DNA of 64,000 nucleotides, taken from Varroa destructor. Taxonomy: Eukaryota; Arthropoda; Arachnida; Mesostigmata; Varroidae. The notes below the pieces were generated by a model. That model saw nothing but the letters and a program-made list of their open reading frames with translations. It made no database searches and had not been told where the DNA came from. Location of the stretch: contig NW_019211456.1 of NCBI RefSeq assembly GCF_002443255.2, forward strand, positions 24,917,061-24,981,060. Direction: 5' to 3'. Made by a program: the position numbers and the translations under genes. Of this stretch, positions 1 through 12,940 are shown in pieces (position 1 is the first letter of the stretch; each line of letters starts with the position of its first letter).

Positions 1-1149
1 TAGCTCGAATCTTTGTCAAAATTTATTATTATGAGTAGCTTTAGCAGAGAGAGGTAAGTTAACAGCAAACTTTACATACAGACTATATGTTGCCCTGATA
101 TACAGTATTTTATAAATTGCTTCGATCTAAATGTATCGCAAGTTTACCCTGTTCGGTCGCTTTATTTGCTGTGTGTTGGTGTAAAAGCTAAAAAAAACTT
201 ACGCTACTAAACAAGTTAAATTTTGTACACGAATAACACGCGCAAGTATCTTGCACAAGGAACTGAGTTTGCTATATCGCTCACTTAATGGTTCCTTGAC
301 CCAAACGCAAGCATGTTTGCAGAAAATCAAATATATATACGTTAGAAACAATAAAAGCTTGCTTAGATGCATATCGATGCGTTCTAGCTCGCAGCTTTAA
401 ACAGTAAATAATATATCATGACGATAAAAACAGTAAATACGTATGCGCCAGCTCATCTGATCGCGAAGGGTCAGTAGAACGTTTATCATAGACTTATGAT
501 TGCTCGCAGCAAAACGTGCGGTTTTCTGTCTTCAAATGATCTTGTGTCGCAACGATCGTTCTATATATAGGTCATCTCCCTCTTTGTAGCTAGATGAATG
601 CATATATAATCGACCCGTGTTGACGTAGGTAGAAGTATAAGGAATATGCTAGAATAGCTAACAAGGATGTCAAATTTTAGGTCAGGCACGATTTCCATTT
701 TAGGTCGAATCGGGTAACCGCACAGTCCAGGAATGGAAAAGCTAAAGCTTAGCTAAATAGCAGCTATAAGAAAAAAACTAGAGAACCGTTAATGGCTTCT
801 AGTAGTGTTCTTTTTCTTTCCAGTCTCGCTAATTTGAAAACTTGACACGGAAAATTTACGTTCCAATCGACGTTCAACCGATATACTTTTTACATGTTTT
901 TATATGGCAAAAATCAACTACAACTAGGTGTAAATACAGAGGTTACTCGATGCTGTCATTTTAACTTGAACTAGACGCCTCTTGATAGGCTGTATACACA
1001 CCTTCGCAATTTGTAAACCGTTCTTTTGACACCAGATATATTTCAACTGTCACAGAGATTTCGGTTTCGATTTGCTTGAAAAGTCAGCATCAGACTATTG
1101 TGCTTTAATTACAGAGTAATAATTCGTGGTAGCGTAAGGTGAATTTGTT

Positions 1150-1206
1150 TAGGTCGCTAGTAGTCGTTGGTCTCGGGACAAAATTCCTACGTGTTCGACC
1201 CCTAGG
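1150..1206 (+). repeat. tRNA-like SINE remnant
   Basis: Contains TAGTAGTCGTTGG, then CTCGGGACAA, then a B-box-like GTTCGACCC. The distance from GGGACAA to GTTC is 22 bases, the same as in the copy at 27.55 kb. That suggests one family, but the rest is too diverged to be sure. Confidence 0.25.
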
Positions 1207-2110
1207 GATGGACCTTTGAACTGCTAAAACCTGTTGCGCATATCGTGTCTAGGAAAGCTCTTGTGATAGAAATAGAAAATTGTCCAACAGTAAAAATGAC
1301 ACCAATAGAAAGACTAAAAAGCCCAGAGTGGATGACTGACTTTGTACGTGTGCTCGAGAACACAGCGCTTTACCGAGGTCATATTATGATCCGTCTGATT
1401 TTATGAAACTTGCAGCTGTTATGTGAGCCGAGCACTATTCATGTGTAGCATGAAAAAAATTTTTTAGCATAAACAGTAACGACGGTCCTATGTTGAAGTG
1501 TAGTATCTCTGACTTGTTCTCTCTACTTTGTTTGATGTTTGTTTAGCCTCCGTTAAAAAAAATCGATTCAAATCTATTACTGCCGATCCGGATGAGGTCG
1601 GCTTGAACTGCACGATTATCTTGTGGGAGGGACCTCAGATGAGCTACTTAATTACCATACGGCCATCGTTTCCGCTGTTGTTTTTGCTTTACTGCTGGCT
1701 CCCGCTACCCCCAAAAGCAGTTTAGATCGACGACCTACTATCGATTATGTTAAATAGGTTCTGATCTGTGAATTACATCTAATTGATGTTGAACAGCTCG
1801 GTTAATGATGACGATAGGTAACATAATCAGACGAAATTTTGTATTTACGCGAACACGATGCTCCATTTACTATTGTCCTATCGAGATAGGCTTGTGTGAG
1901 TTAGATATCCCAATGAGTAGCTTTGTAACTATTATACATAGACAGAAATATTGGAAAGTTTGCAAAAAAAAAAAAACGAACATGTATATTTTTTCCTGAT
2001 ATGCCACTTTTATAAAGTTTAAACAGAAACGTAAACCTTGCTGATTGTGATAACTGTAAGCTTAGACAGGTGGGCAAATCACGTAATTTGTTATTATACG
2101 TTTATGAAGT

Positions 2111-2113
<3 letters not shown>

Positions 2114-2157
<44 letters not shown>
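2114..2157. repeat. (AT)n microsatellite
   Basis: About 22 uninterrupted AT units. Confidence 0.97.
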
Positions 2158-2161
<4 letters not shown>

Positions 2162-3249
2162 TTTTCATATAACCTTGAATATAGATGATTCCCAAAACAT
2201 AATATAGTCATACCTTCAGATTATTTTACTAATAAGACAAGCAATCGTAGTGCTTTAGACTATAGTTTCTACCTCAGACGGCGCGTACATCGATCCGCGA
2301 ACGAATATCGTTTTGCAAGGCTAAATCGGAAACGACTCGAAATGCTATGGTGATTTTAGTAGCTGGGCCCCGTCGTCATGTTGAAAACGGCAAAAATGAA
2401 TGGTATCTCCGTGTCTGTCAAGAACACGAAAGGAACTCGCAAGTTGGACGCTGAACGACCAACTTAATTTTTGCTCGACAGGCGTCCTACGCCAAATGCT
2501 GGTGCGGACGCGATGTAGACGAAACAACGAACTACTAGAAAGAGATCCTTGACGATAATTTTATCTTGCCAATCACTCGCAGTTATTTAGGTCTAGAAGA
2601 AAAAATTTATCACGGATTCTATTGGAAAGTACCTTTTATTCATTGTACAGGGAGTTTGTGCTTGCGAAACCAAACTGAGCATACCAACTATTTGAAATAA
2701 TGAAACATCTGATCGATAAATTTTTGACGAAGCTTCGTGATTTTTACGGTATTAATTATTAAATTAATTATATATTAAGTTACAGACAACTCACTACGAG
2801 TCTTGCCGACGCACTTATTTCCAAAACTAGAAAAAAATTTTAAATCAGCACTGCTGGTACAGCATCTAGCGACTTTTGGCTGCAAGAAAGCTAAATGCTC
2901 TCTAAAATGCTATTAAAAATAGTCTATGACGTCTGTAATCAATTTCAAGAGAATTATGAAATTTGAAGTTCGGGTCATAAAACTTGCAGGCCTATATATA
3001 AAATCCCACTGCAAATTTTCCTCTTAACCAAATCAAGAATCCAAGCTATTGCCTTATCTTCTATACTATCCTTATATACAGTGTCGTAGTATGATAATAT
3101 CTTATAGTAACTTGTGAGACATAGTGTTTGCCAAAAGTCGGTATGCGTTTGGGGCAGACAGGCAAAAATGTATGCAAAAATACGGCTCTAAATGATTACA
3201 GTATTGCTCTTCTTGGAGAAACATTACTCTTAGCGTAGTTCGCTAGCGC

Positions 3250-4027
3250 CTGTGACATTGTTCAGTGCCGCAATCGGCGTTTTCGTACGTGGCTCAGTCC
3301 TGTCAGATTGTGGTGGCAGGTTTGCGTGAGTGGGCGCAAGCGCCGGAGATTTAAAGCTTTGGACTATGAAAAGGAGGCGGACGACGAGGCAGCGTTGGCG
3401 ATGGCAGTGGAGTCTTCGTTAATCGTCGCTCTGCAGACCTCTTCCGTAGATCACAGTGCAAGGGATTACCCTGATCTCCTTGGCGTGCCGAAAATGTGCC
3501 GAGCGGCGCTCGTACACGAATCCAACACGCCCACAAACGAACCGGTGCTGCCACCATATCCCCGCCGTAGACCGTCGCCGCACTACCAGCCGTGATACAA
3601 CGTACGTATCTCCAGTCACCCGTAGTAGTATCTCGTCGGTTCAAGTCTCGTTTGGCCATGACTACCCCTTCCCCGGCTTTTCTTCTAAGAACTGCAGCCT
3701 TAGGTTTACGCTTCCCCTACTTCTTCACTGTCCAGCTCCCATTCGTGCTGCCGGAGTCGCTGTCTAAATCTTCCACCAATGCTAGCGAGGCTGTATCTAG
3801 CTTGTGTAGGCCCATGTGTGTATGTCTGTCTTTGTTCGTGTGCGTCGGTACCCACGAAGGTATGTACATGTTCCATGCATCATTTGTCGAGTAATGCACG
3901 CTGTATTTTTCTTCCTTTTTTTCTCCACCTGCAGAAGGAGGCCTTCTTGCTGCCATGTCGATGTCGCACTGGAAACGTTTTTCCCTTACGAGACCCCCTA
4001 AGGGAACTGGCAATACATTAAACATCG
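3250..4027 (+). CDS. Candidate gene start: noncoding first exon plus first coding exon
   Basis: Unrecognised gene. The stretch is CpG- and GC-rich compared with its flanks. A strong donor (GTGAGT) starts at 3326, and a very strong acceptor with a long pyrimidine tract ends at 3934. The exon after it opens with ATG at 3955 in good context (GCTGCC before it) and reads MSMSHWKRFSLTRPPKGTG through to the donor GTAACT at 4028, ending in phase 1. I could not find the next exon. Other long frames here (for example 3308-3595) may be by-products of high GC. Confidence rests on splice signals and composition, not homology. Confidence 0.27.
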
Positions 4028-4990
4028 GTAACTCACTGCTTTGATGAGTTGTCGTCTTGCGTAAGCAAACAGCTCGCCAGTTTCCTCTTTCAGCTGAAGG
4101 TTCACACAGCGAAGGAACCGGTGATAGCCAAGGCAAATAAAGAGGAGTAGTGGACCTATGAAAATATTGGGCTAGTATTGGAAGTTATAGTACTTTTAAG
4201 TACTTAGTGTGTTTAAACTAGTGAAAAAAAGTAGTGAATTTATATTGAACCTTGGAATAAGCTAGACGAGGCCGATTGACCCGTTTAAGAGTTAGAGTGC
4301 AACGTGTTACAGAAATCACCGCACTTTACTATGAGGAGATATTTCTCTCAGCAGGGGGTACGTTTCCTACTTTAACATTGCCGTTTCTCGCAACCGTTAC
4401 AAAATTAGTATTTAGGTTAAACAAATCTAAAAAAAATACTCAAAATAATACCATAGTTAAGTGTAGAATGAAACCGAGGCATGTTTCTTATAAAAACTAA
4501 CCATGGTCCAAATCCTTATTCCAGCCCACAAAAGCCAATTTACTACCACCTCAAATGTGGACGCGTTTTTTTTTTATATATAGTAAATTCTATTCCTAAT
4601 TGCTTACGGACGTTTACGGTAAACTATAACATAATCCATATGCGAATTAAACAAGCGTCAATAAACGCAATACATTTGTAATATATTGTGCTCAGAAAAA
4701 ATATTCTCCATTTGCTGTTTGCTTACTTGCACATCTGAACCTCTTCTGTGCCGATTCTACTGCTTTTAGCTTTAGGATTTCCTTTTAATGCATTCACTGA
4801 CCTATCACAAGGCTCAGATATATGGAGAGAGAGCGAGAGAGAGAACCATGTCCGATTGAAGCGACGAAAGTTCTTTTAGAGACTGTTGAGTTGAGTCAGC
4901 CAGAAAAATCTGCCCTGTTGGCAGATGCAGGTCTGCTCGTCGGCCAAACTCATCCTTCTTGTATAGACGCTTCTTCATTGTGTTCTCCAG

Positions 4991-5201
4991 TTCGGATCGA
5001 GATGAGTCTGGTTTGTTCGCTGGTTTGCTATCTCTAAGGGCGCACCAGGTTACACTAGCCGTCAAGACAGCAGGCAATGTCAATTTCGAAAAAAAGGAAG
5101 AATCATTTGCATTTTGCAATATTCGTCACGTTGCCCATCCAGTGTCGTTCCCGCTTCTCCTGAGCGGCGTTGTGGAAGATACGACCCCCACTAAACTCTG
5201 A
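4991..5201 (+). CDS. Candidate terminal exon, unrecognised
   Basis: A good acceptor (a TTCTTCATTGTGTTCTCCAG-type tract) ends at 4990 and is followed by 70 open codons to a TGA at 5201. The frame includes VKTAGNVNFEKKEESFAFCN. The minus strand of the same block also has an open frame (4814-5119) with a protein-like composition, so the coding strand is uncertain. No family recognised. Confidence 0.2.
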
Positions 5202-8200
5202 AAAGCAAAGACGCTTATAGTTTTAGCTTGGCCATTGGTGATCGAGCAAGCATTGCTGTAGAGATAGCGTGCCGCACACACTCGACGCAGTGCATTGTTA
5301 GTTCAGAAGATGCAAAAGACTCGCAGTGGCAGGACCGATCAACTAAAATGTCGCTCTCGGTAAAAAAGAATAGCAGAGGTTAGGTTGGATGAGGCGACAA
5401 CCCCATATCTAGTTGGGTGGCACGGGTCGTCGGTGAGTTCATGGAGTGATCAAGCCACTGTGCTTCGCGGGGTCGCTTCGGCCTTGGGAAGGATGGAACC
5501 CTTATTGAAGACCCAACAATCAGGACACATAGACGAGCATAACCATGAGCGGGTGGAAAGGACAGTAAACGAATGGGGGGAGACATAAAGAATGAAAGAA
5601 ACTAGATTATCTTTTAGCCGTATCGAGGCCGAGACTTTAACGTGTCGTTCCTTGTAGTCGGGTAGAAAAGCAAGCTAGCGACAAATATCTCGCAGGCCAA
5701 CAAAAGTCGTGATTCATCAGAAGCCGTTAGAGCGGAATTTCTACTTACGCATTTCTACTATCGTACTGCGTTTTCCGTCACTGGCCCATTTGGCCACACC
5801 GCAGCGCCACAAGGAACCACGTGTAATCCTCTAATTAGCACTCTTGTTCAAGTACACATGATTGACTATAGATAGAATGTGGTAGGTACAAGGTGTTGTA
5901 AATCGCACGACGACCAACAGCTCTCAACTCCTTCAAACACTGAAGCAATGCCTTCAGATATCAATTTTTATGCGCATATTCTCCTTCAACTATGGTGATC
6001 CAGTTAGCAAAGTCAGCGAAATTAGTATCTGAACTTTAATCAATGACAAATGATGGCATCGTTAAACAGATTTCAGCTCACGTGTACCGAGTCCAATCAG
6101 TATTTCGCACAACGTCGGTTTGACACGATAGATGCTCAAAGTTCAGTGCAGAATTGCTACCCATCCAGAATCACGATGTGTCTGAAATCATAAGATTGGT
6201 CTGGGCGACTTCGCTGATAGTAGCAACAATAAACAGTGGCTTGTGTGGTAAGCGCCTCGGAAACCTTGTACCCGCTAACCTCAGTTGGAAGTATCAAGCG
6301 CCTTTGATGAGCCTAATAAGTTAGCGGGAGAGACATTTTGGTCGTGTCGAGGGCACCCATCTGAGAGAAAGCAGCATTATCTGATTCAATTTGCACCTAG
6401 GGCTTCCTTTATAAGGAAGCTCGTAGCGACTCGACTGAGGACAATTGTAGGATAATACTATCAGAAGACAAGCAAATTCGAGCACATGTTTTATTTCTGC
6501 AATTATACATATATGATAAATCTGCGATTTCTTCAATCATACCTTTTGCCAGAGAATAGCAGATATGGAGACGTTTTTTCCATGTCCATGTCATGATGGT
6601 CATAGCTAGAATTTCTAGCAAAGAGCAAAAACAGAGAGCAAATTTCTCGGCAAAAAATTTAACATAAATTTTGTCTACTTTATTAATTATCTTGAAAATT
6701 GCCTGTATTAGCCAAAACGTAGTCATATGTAAAATTTCTAAATAATTATGTAAGTCATAGAAGCCGATCCTAGTCGTCTAGTCGAGTTCATGGTCCGGTT
6801 GATGTTTTCGCGTCTGATGACGTATAAAGAACTACTACGTAGTTTTGGTGCCATTAATCAGATCAGCGATGTCAGAAACTAGAATGTATTCTATCGAACG
6901 AGGGCACTACGTAATCGACTTGACAGCTGGATAAATAATCCAATTTTGGCCGCTGAGAGAAGTCTCCGCGTTCCTGGGTGTGGAGTAACATTGTAAAAGT
7001 TTCCAGAACATTGGCCGTTTGACTCATACTTGAAGCAGTCGGGCCTTCCAGGTCACGAGTACTGTTTATACCACGAGAGTATTAAAACCAGCTATCTGGT
7101 ATCAATTTTGCTTTCATTTGTAATGATTTTTACATTATTATAATGCTTTTCTGTGCCCGCGTTCAACTGTCACCTACATACCTCTGTAGACGACAGATCG
7201 CCTGCCTACGGAAGGTGGGACATAGTCGGTTAATTACTAACACTATTTAGTTATTGTTGTTTATTTTAGAATTAACAATTGGCTTGAAGTACCACTTCCA
7301 GCGAGATCTGCCGAACGATCCCGCTATCGGAGTACGGCTTCTGTCTGCATATAGTGGCGTAAGGCAAAAGTACTTCTTTGAGGAAGTGATTATTATTATT
7401 GTCCTTACTCCTAACGACAGCAGTAGCTTCATTGTTAGCCAACACCTTGGTTTGCCTTGCTCGGGTCGGAAAGGATACATTTTTTTTACTTTTGAACCCC
7501 CTATATGGCCTTTACGGTAGAATATCGATTGCAATCTTAATAACCGGTTTACGCGACTCATTATTTAGGTCTAGAAAGATATGGAACTAACAACTAATCT
7601 ATCTAGAATATCGTTTCGTTTCTATAGTTATCGTTTCACTGGCTTTATGGAGCTAAGCGAAGTAACTATGAGATCGTCCTATATAAGCAATATGAGACAA
7701 AAAGTCTGGCATGAAGTTGTCACGAGATTTAAAAATTAACTCGCCGCGGGCAAGCTCGTTGATTTTATCGCCGATGGGTGGAATTCGCAAATACGTTCCG
7801 CGCTGCTGGTCTCAGCCCCTTACCAAAGACGACATAAATGTGTAACTTCGGTTTCATAGAACTACCGAAGGAAGAACTACAGACGGACAACAGGAAGCGA
7901 TCCAGGTCACTGTGGGTTATTACGCTATGGCAGCGACATCCACCAACATACGGCGAGATGCATGGACGTAGTTCAGACGGAAATGTCTGACCCATGCGAA
8001 AAATTTAGCGTTTAAGGATACCTTTGTTATCACCATGTCTCGTTAACCGCGACAAAACGCGCAAAAGCACGAATGCTTAGCAACATAGAAGCTATAAAAA
8101 GGTTAATCAACCAATCTTAAAGTAACTTCGGGCAAAAAATCCAGAACCGTGGCCATCCGATTTGGGAATAAACTCCCCGAACTTCAATATGCACGGCCCG

Positions 8201-9564
8201 AAACTCTACCTGTAAAGCAAATGGACCAATTCAAATGGCTTGAGCAGTGCCTAAGCATCCTAAAAGGGTGCACGAAGACGCCTTGGTAAAAGCTGCGAAC
8301 CATATTGTCAAGAACAGCGGTCGTCGAAGTGCTGCAAAGCATCTAAAACAGCCTGAAACGAACGTTCCTTGTTAATGCGCCCTAAGCTTCGTTGCAATGT
8401 GGCATGCAGGTTCTTGCGAAGGTGGTCCAACCACTACACTTTACACATATTTTTGATAAGAGATCACGAACGTACGTTCCTCAAAGAGCTCATCGGCGCT
8501 GCAGAATACCAAGACCAAATAAAGCTGGAGCCGATTCTGGAACAAGGAATAGTCCGCATAACCGGGCGAAGATTGTCTGATGGTGACCACAAAGGTACAC
8601 CCAGAGACAGGGAAAACTACGAGGACCTTCTCATCCCTTTTAGAGGAACTAGAGGTGTAGAAAGCAATAGATGAGAGGTAGCTTCATAGTACTGATGTCA
8701 GACAGATTTCATTTGATATCGCTGCGCTGAAGGCAGACGTCGACAAAGGCCCTCCGAGCTACGACTCTGCTGAACATGTCGACTCTTCTGTACGAGAAAG
8801 CAGCTAGTATTATTAGCTACTCCCCAAAGATATCAAGAAGCTCCATGTCTTCGAATCAGTTCCTAATTATGCGGCCATTATTTTACAAGCGACAAAATTA
8901 ATTCTATCGTTCACAGAACGATATATGAGCATCTTCTGAGTGCGTGTAATAGTACTGAAATTTTTCTAGCGAACAGTGACGAATCTTGTTTCTGAAGGAC
9001 ATTGCCTATAGTAAATGCGCTAAATCAACAAGTGACCGATCAATATTTGTTCTGAGAGGCAGCCTTGCACTACTCTAATTTTACAGGACAAACAGATTCT
9101 TCTTTGATCCACAGTGGTCGCGGTAGCTGTTGCTTCTCTGAGCGGCCAAAGTCAGACTACCCACTTAACTCCCAAGTCGAACGCGTAATGTTGACTAACT
9201 CTGTGTGTTGTATGTATCTGAATTTCTGTTACGCCGCTAAAAGATATAGAAACGGCAACGACATAAAATGTTACCAATATCGAGAAGTAGTACGGTTTCC
9301 ATGGCTTGACTACCTCAATAACATTATACGTTATCGTATGCGAAAACGTCGACCAGATGACAAAAGCGACTATACAATTATATTCGGCTTTTTACTTAAG
9401 GCGAATACTTTTCGAGATTTTCGGAAAGGAAGATAGAGTCCATATCAAAATATGTTCAGAAACAATGCTTAATGGCTCAAATACTCAACCCAAAAAAATA
9501 ATTTACGGCAAATTTCCTACGGGGATTCCGACACAAGTGGCTTATAGACCCAATCGCATCAAGT
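5202..9564. other. No supported gene
   Basis: A GC-richer patch at 5380-5590 has frames open on both strands but no splice support. An 8-bp hairpin lies at 6402-6420. A frame at 8369-8674 contains LEQGIVRITGRRLS, faintly like a retroelement, but this is too weak to call. Confidence 0.5.
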
Positions 9565-10370
9565 TGTTGAAAAAGTATTAACCATTTATAAGGCAAAACT
9601 GAAGGATTTTTTTCACTTTGAAAGTAATATTCCTAGGCCAACTATGCACCATCTTGATCGACGACTTTGTGCCTTGTGTCTTAAGTAATTCTATTCTTGC
9701 GAAAAAATCTGACAGGTCCCTCTTGAGTACCTCCATTGAGACCGAATGAACACCATTAATGGGGTTCTGCAAAGGCCAAAACAGACGACAGTCTGATGGT
9801 GCAAAATTCGGGCATTTCCCACCCAAATTTATTAATAATTTTTTTTATAGCTGAAAATGTATGTGATGTCATGGTGGTTCTGCTTATTAATGTGAGCTGG
9901 TTTTTTGAATGGCTTATTGTAATCTTATTAGTCATTGACGATCTAGGTCTCAGTCGAACGTTTTCCAGCAACCAGTAATTCATAGAGCATGATTCCTGGC
10001 CAACCCCACCAAAAGCATCACCAGTTTTCGGGGCCATCCTCTGCTTTTTCACAGACCTTTTTTTCTTCAGTTAAACACTATTGCCGTATATGGCTGACTT
10101 TTCGTCATTTGTGACCAGCCGTTTTAGAAATGGCCCGATTTCGTTCAACTTTTTGTAGACTTTCGTAGATGGAAATACGATCGAGTGAATTGCGTTGAAC
10201 AACTAGCTTCTTCACAGTGTTATGGCTATTAATTTGCCGGTCTTGCTCGACCTTGGCGATGATGATTTCATCAACATTTTGTTTTTGTAATTGGTCAGCA
10301 ATCACAAGAAACATTTGTCACATCGGAACTTCCAGAACGAAAGCGGCTGGCCGATTATGGGGCCTTCTTT
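9565..10370 (-). pseudogene. Mariner transposase relic (Tc1/mariner, DDD type)
   Basis: This is a decayed mariner transposase with pieces in different frames. Read on the minus strand from high to low coordinates: an N-terminal helix-turn-helix stretch around 10190-10300 (VDEIIIAKVEQDR); DRISIYESLQK at about 10150-10183; PFLKRLVTNDEKS at about 10093-10133, which carries the first catalytic aspartate; the WWGWPGIMLYELL block at about 9973-10016; the KFGWEMP region near 9815; and APSDCRLFWPLQN at about 9760-9810, with the third aspartate. The C-terminal end fades near 9565. At least three frame changes and several stops mean it cannot make transposase. Length is near 270 residues against about 345 in intact copies, so the N-terminus is missing or unrecognisable. 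I did not identify terminal inverted repeats. Confidence 0.82.
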
Positions 10371-12394
10371 TTTTTAAAAATAACGGCATAAAGGCACTCT
10401 AATAACTTTAGCATGTCTACTGGATTTCAATTTTCTCATAAACCAATGTCGATACGACATGATTCTGCAAGACGTATTTCTAAAGCTATCTAACTAGAAA
10501 AAGAAAACGGTCGTTACTGTTTCAATAATCTATTATATCATGCCGATCGCTAAAAGTATACTTTTGTGTTAGTTGAAGTATATATAGACTAGCCTATGTG
10601 CCAAGCGCCACCCTCAAAGTTAGCATTAACAGTACACCATAGAACAATAGGACGTACTTGATGATGCGGGCGTTCTAATTTGATACTCTACCACATTGGC
10701 GTCACTCGGGTGGATCAATCGAGGGCTTCATTTAGGGTATGACCGTAATTATTCGTAACGTTGGGTGCCTGCCACTTCCATAGCAAAATGGATATTTCTT
10801 GTATAGTTTTAACCATTATTCTTGCCATAATCACTGTAACTACTAGCTGGGTTCTGTGCCTAGTGGGCTAGCGTCAGTACAACCTTTGTGGGTAAGGAAA
10901 ATTATTTATAACCCAGGCGTGGCAGCTGGCCTTAAGATTATCTTATTGGTAGTCGCGCGCGCTCTTGAGTTTACAGGAAAAGCGCGACACTGGAAACAAG
11001 TGGGTTCGGCTTAATATTATCTGTTGCTGTAAGACGGCAGACAAATATATTCCGACTCGATAATGTGTGGTCAAAACGGGCGAACATATTGTTAGTATTG
11101 CCTCCGAAGGCAAAAAATAGTACTCGCGATGCCTATAATGATATCTGTCTACTAGAAGTTTAACTATGAATCCTCGTACACGCATTACTTAAAGTGGGAT
11201 ACGCCCAAACCTTCAAGGTACACCTCGTGTTCACGGGTCACAAGGAACATGTTGAGCTAGCGCTTTCATGACATGGGGCTAGCTTGGGTGTTTTTCGTTA
11301 TTTTCGTAAAGAGCTCACGAGAAGAAGACATTTGAAAAGACGAAATCATCTCCTTGATGGAATTTATGACCATTAAGGGATGACTCCTAGGATTGTCGTC
11401 GAGTTCATTTTTCGACCAACTTATGGCTGGCGCCTGAGGATACGTATAGACCACTTGAGCTTGCTCCGGGCATATCATGAGCTCGAAATCAACCAATCTG
11501 CATTGTAATGGAGCTCACTGAGTCGGCTCAGTATTGATCAGCGAGATCTACAATAAAGATGTAAAGATGCCACCACTGCCAAACCTAGGTCTTTTTCACC
11601 AGGGCTATTTTTACAAAGTTGTCATGAGCAGCTGTTATAAGCATTCTTCAAAATTAGCCGTCTTATTAAGAGCGGATGTTATAGGCTCTATGTCATGATG
11701 AAGTTGACTAAACAAAAAATCTTGCCCTGGAGTTAAGCAGTTTTTTCGAAACTTTTTTTTCTCTAAACGTTATGATGGTTCAGTATGGAGAATTTAGCAC
11801 ATCGGTACATGCAATCGCAAGAATTGATTTATTCAATGTTTTTCTACCATTTAGCTCATATTGTAAGTTTCCAAAACTGTCCTGTATCATTATAATAGCA
11901 TTTTAACATTTTCAAAGGCTACCCTGCTTAGTACGGGGTGTTCTAAAAGTATTTCAGAGCTGAGTATCCGAGTAAAGGAATTTATGACGGCAGAGCACAA
12001 ATGTAATGCTTGCCAGAAGACGGTCGAAGGCTTACGGCAAAGACCAGTTTGATGAGCCCTGTTATGTATTACCCATTTTTACGTATTTACCACTACTAAA
12101 ATACATATACCTCTATGCAATAGTTCCCTGTGCGGCGGCGATATGCGGAATATAATAATACACCAACGCTCCCATATAATCGTGCTACAGCCTCGATTTT
12201 CTATTGCCCATACAACATAATGCCTATATACTTGTCCCATAGCACTTATGCGCACCCAGCTCAAGCTTATTCCCGAGAAGTCAAAGAGGCGTACATTAGC
12301 CCTCTCCGGTGCTCAGCTGAGTGTTTTCTGTTGAGTAGCTGTCGAGGTTGTAGAGATGCGTCTACGGGTGAACGACTATAAACACTCGTATTCC
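10371..12394. other. No supported gene
   Basis: Intergenic or intronic sequence beyond the mariner relic. I see short open frames only and no recognised motif. Confidence 0.55.
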
Positions 12395-12578
12395 TACTAT
12401 CCTCACCATGGTGAGCCGCTTTCTCTCTGGCCCTCATCTCCGACGGTCGTCGTAAGGAGTCGAGTCACCACTACGGAGCCAGTGAACCAGCCAGTGTTTC
12501 GAGTCATCGGAAGCCAGCGCGGCACGACTAGTCGCTTGCCTGACTCTGGGCGCGATCTCGCCCCGGTGTTACTAATGC
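12395..12578 (+). CDS. Candidate exon in a GC-rich island
   Basis: A GC-rich patch ends at a strong donor (GTGAGTTC from 12579). One plus frame, containing TTTEPVNQPVFRV, has about 64% G or C at third codon positions, well above the surroundings. A second frame is also open across much of the patch, and CCACCATGG-like context occurs at 12407, so it may instead be a promoter-proximal first exon. No family recognised. Confidence 0.22.
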
Positions 12579-12711
12579 GTGAGTTCTGCTAAGCAACCAT
12601 CTGTCGTTCAATTCCCACATGAGAGGGCACCTGCGCACACCCTACCAATATCATGATGACGCAGTCTGGCCAGGCGATAGCAGCAATAACGCAATATAGT
12701 GTTTTCTTGTG

Positions 12712-12940
12712 CGTCTATCTATTCTATCTATTTATCTATGTACCGTACCGCACAGAAATACCTATCTATCTATGTATGTATCTATCTATCCTATCCTATC
12801 CTATAATATCCTATCCTATCCTATCCTATAATATCCTATCCTATCCTATTCTATAATATCCTATCCTATCTATCTATCTACTCTATATATCTATCCTATC
12901 CTATCTATCTATCCTAGCCTATCTATCTATCTATCCTCTG
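12712..12940 (+). repeat. CTATC/CTAT satellite tract with 25-base higher-order unit
   Basis: The tract mixes CTAT tetramers and CTATC pentamers. Inside it the 10-mer CTATAATATC recurs at 12801, 12826 and 12851, exactly 25 bases apart, separated by three CTATC-type pentamers. The tetramer runs sit at both ends. Confidence 0.9.

Larger units (their letters stand above)
1..3249. other. Gene-free, AT-rich
   Basis: Apart from the tRNA-like remnant at 1.15 kb and the AT microsatellite at 2.11 kb I see nothing supportable. Open frames are short, and the poly-A-like runs look like background. Confidence 0.6.

Noticed and set aside
4814..5119. 101-codon minus-strand frame with KKRLYKKDEFGRR
   Set aside because: Protein-like, but it lacks a good acceptor or donor; the opposite strand has the better splice site.
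8369..8674. Open frame with GIVRITGRRLS, faintly like the zinc-finger/integrase border of BEL/Pao elements
   Set aside because: Only one short motif fits, a WKRWS-like motif would be in the wrong order, and no integrase core follows.
9065..9436. 123-codon plus-strand frame
   Set aside because: No recognisable motif, AT-rich third positions, and no splice context.
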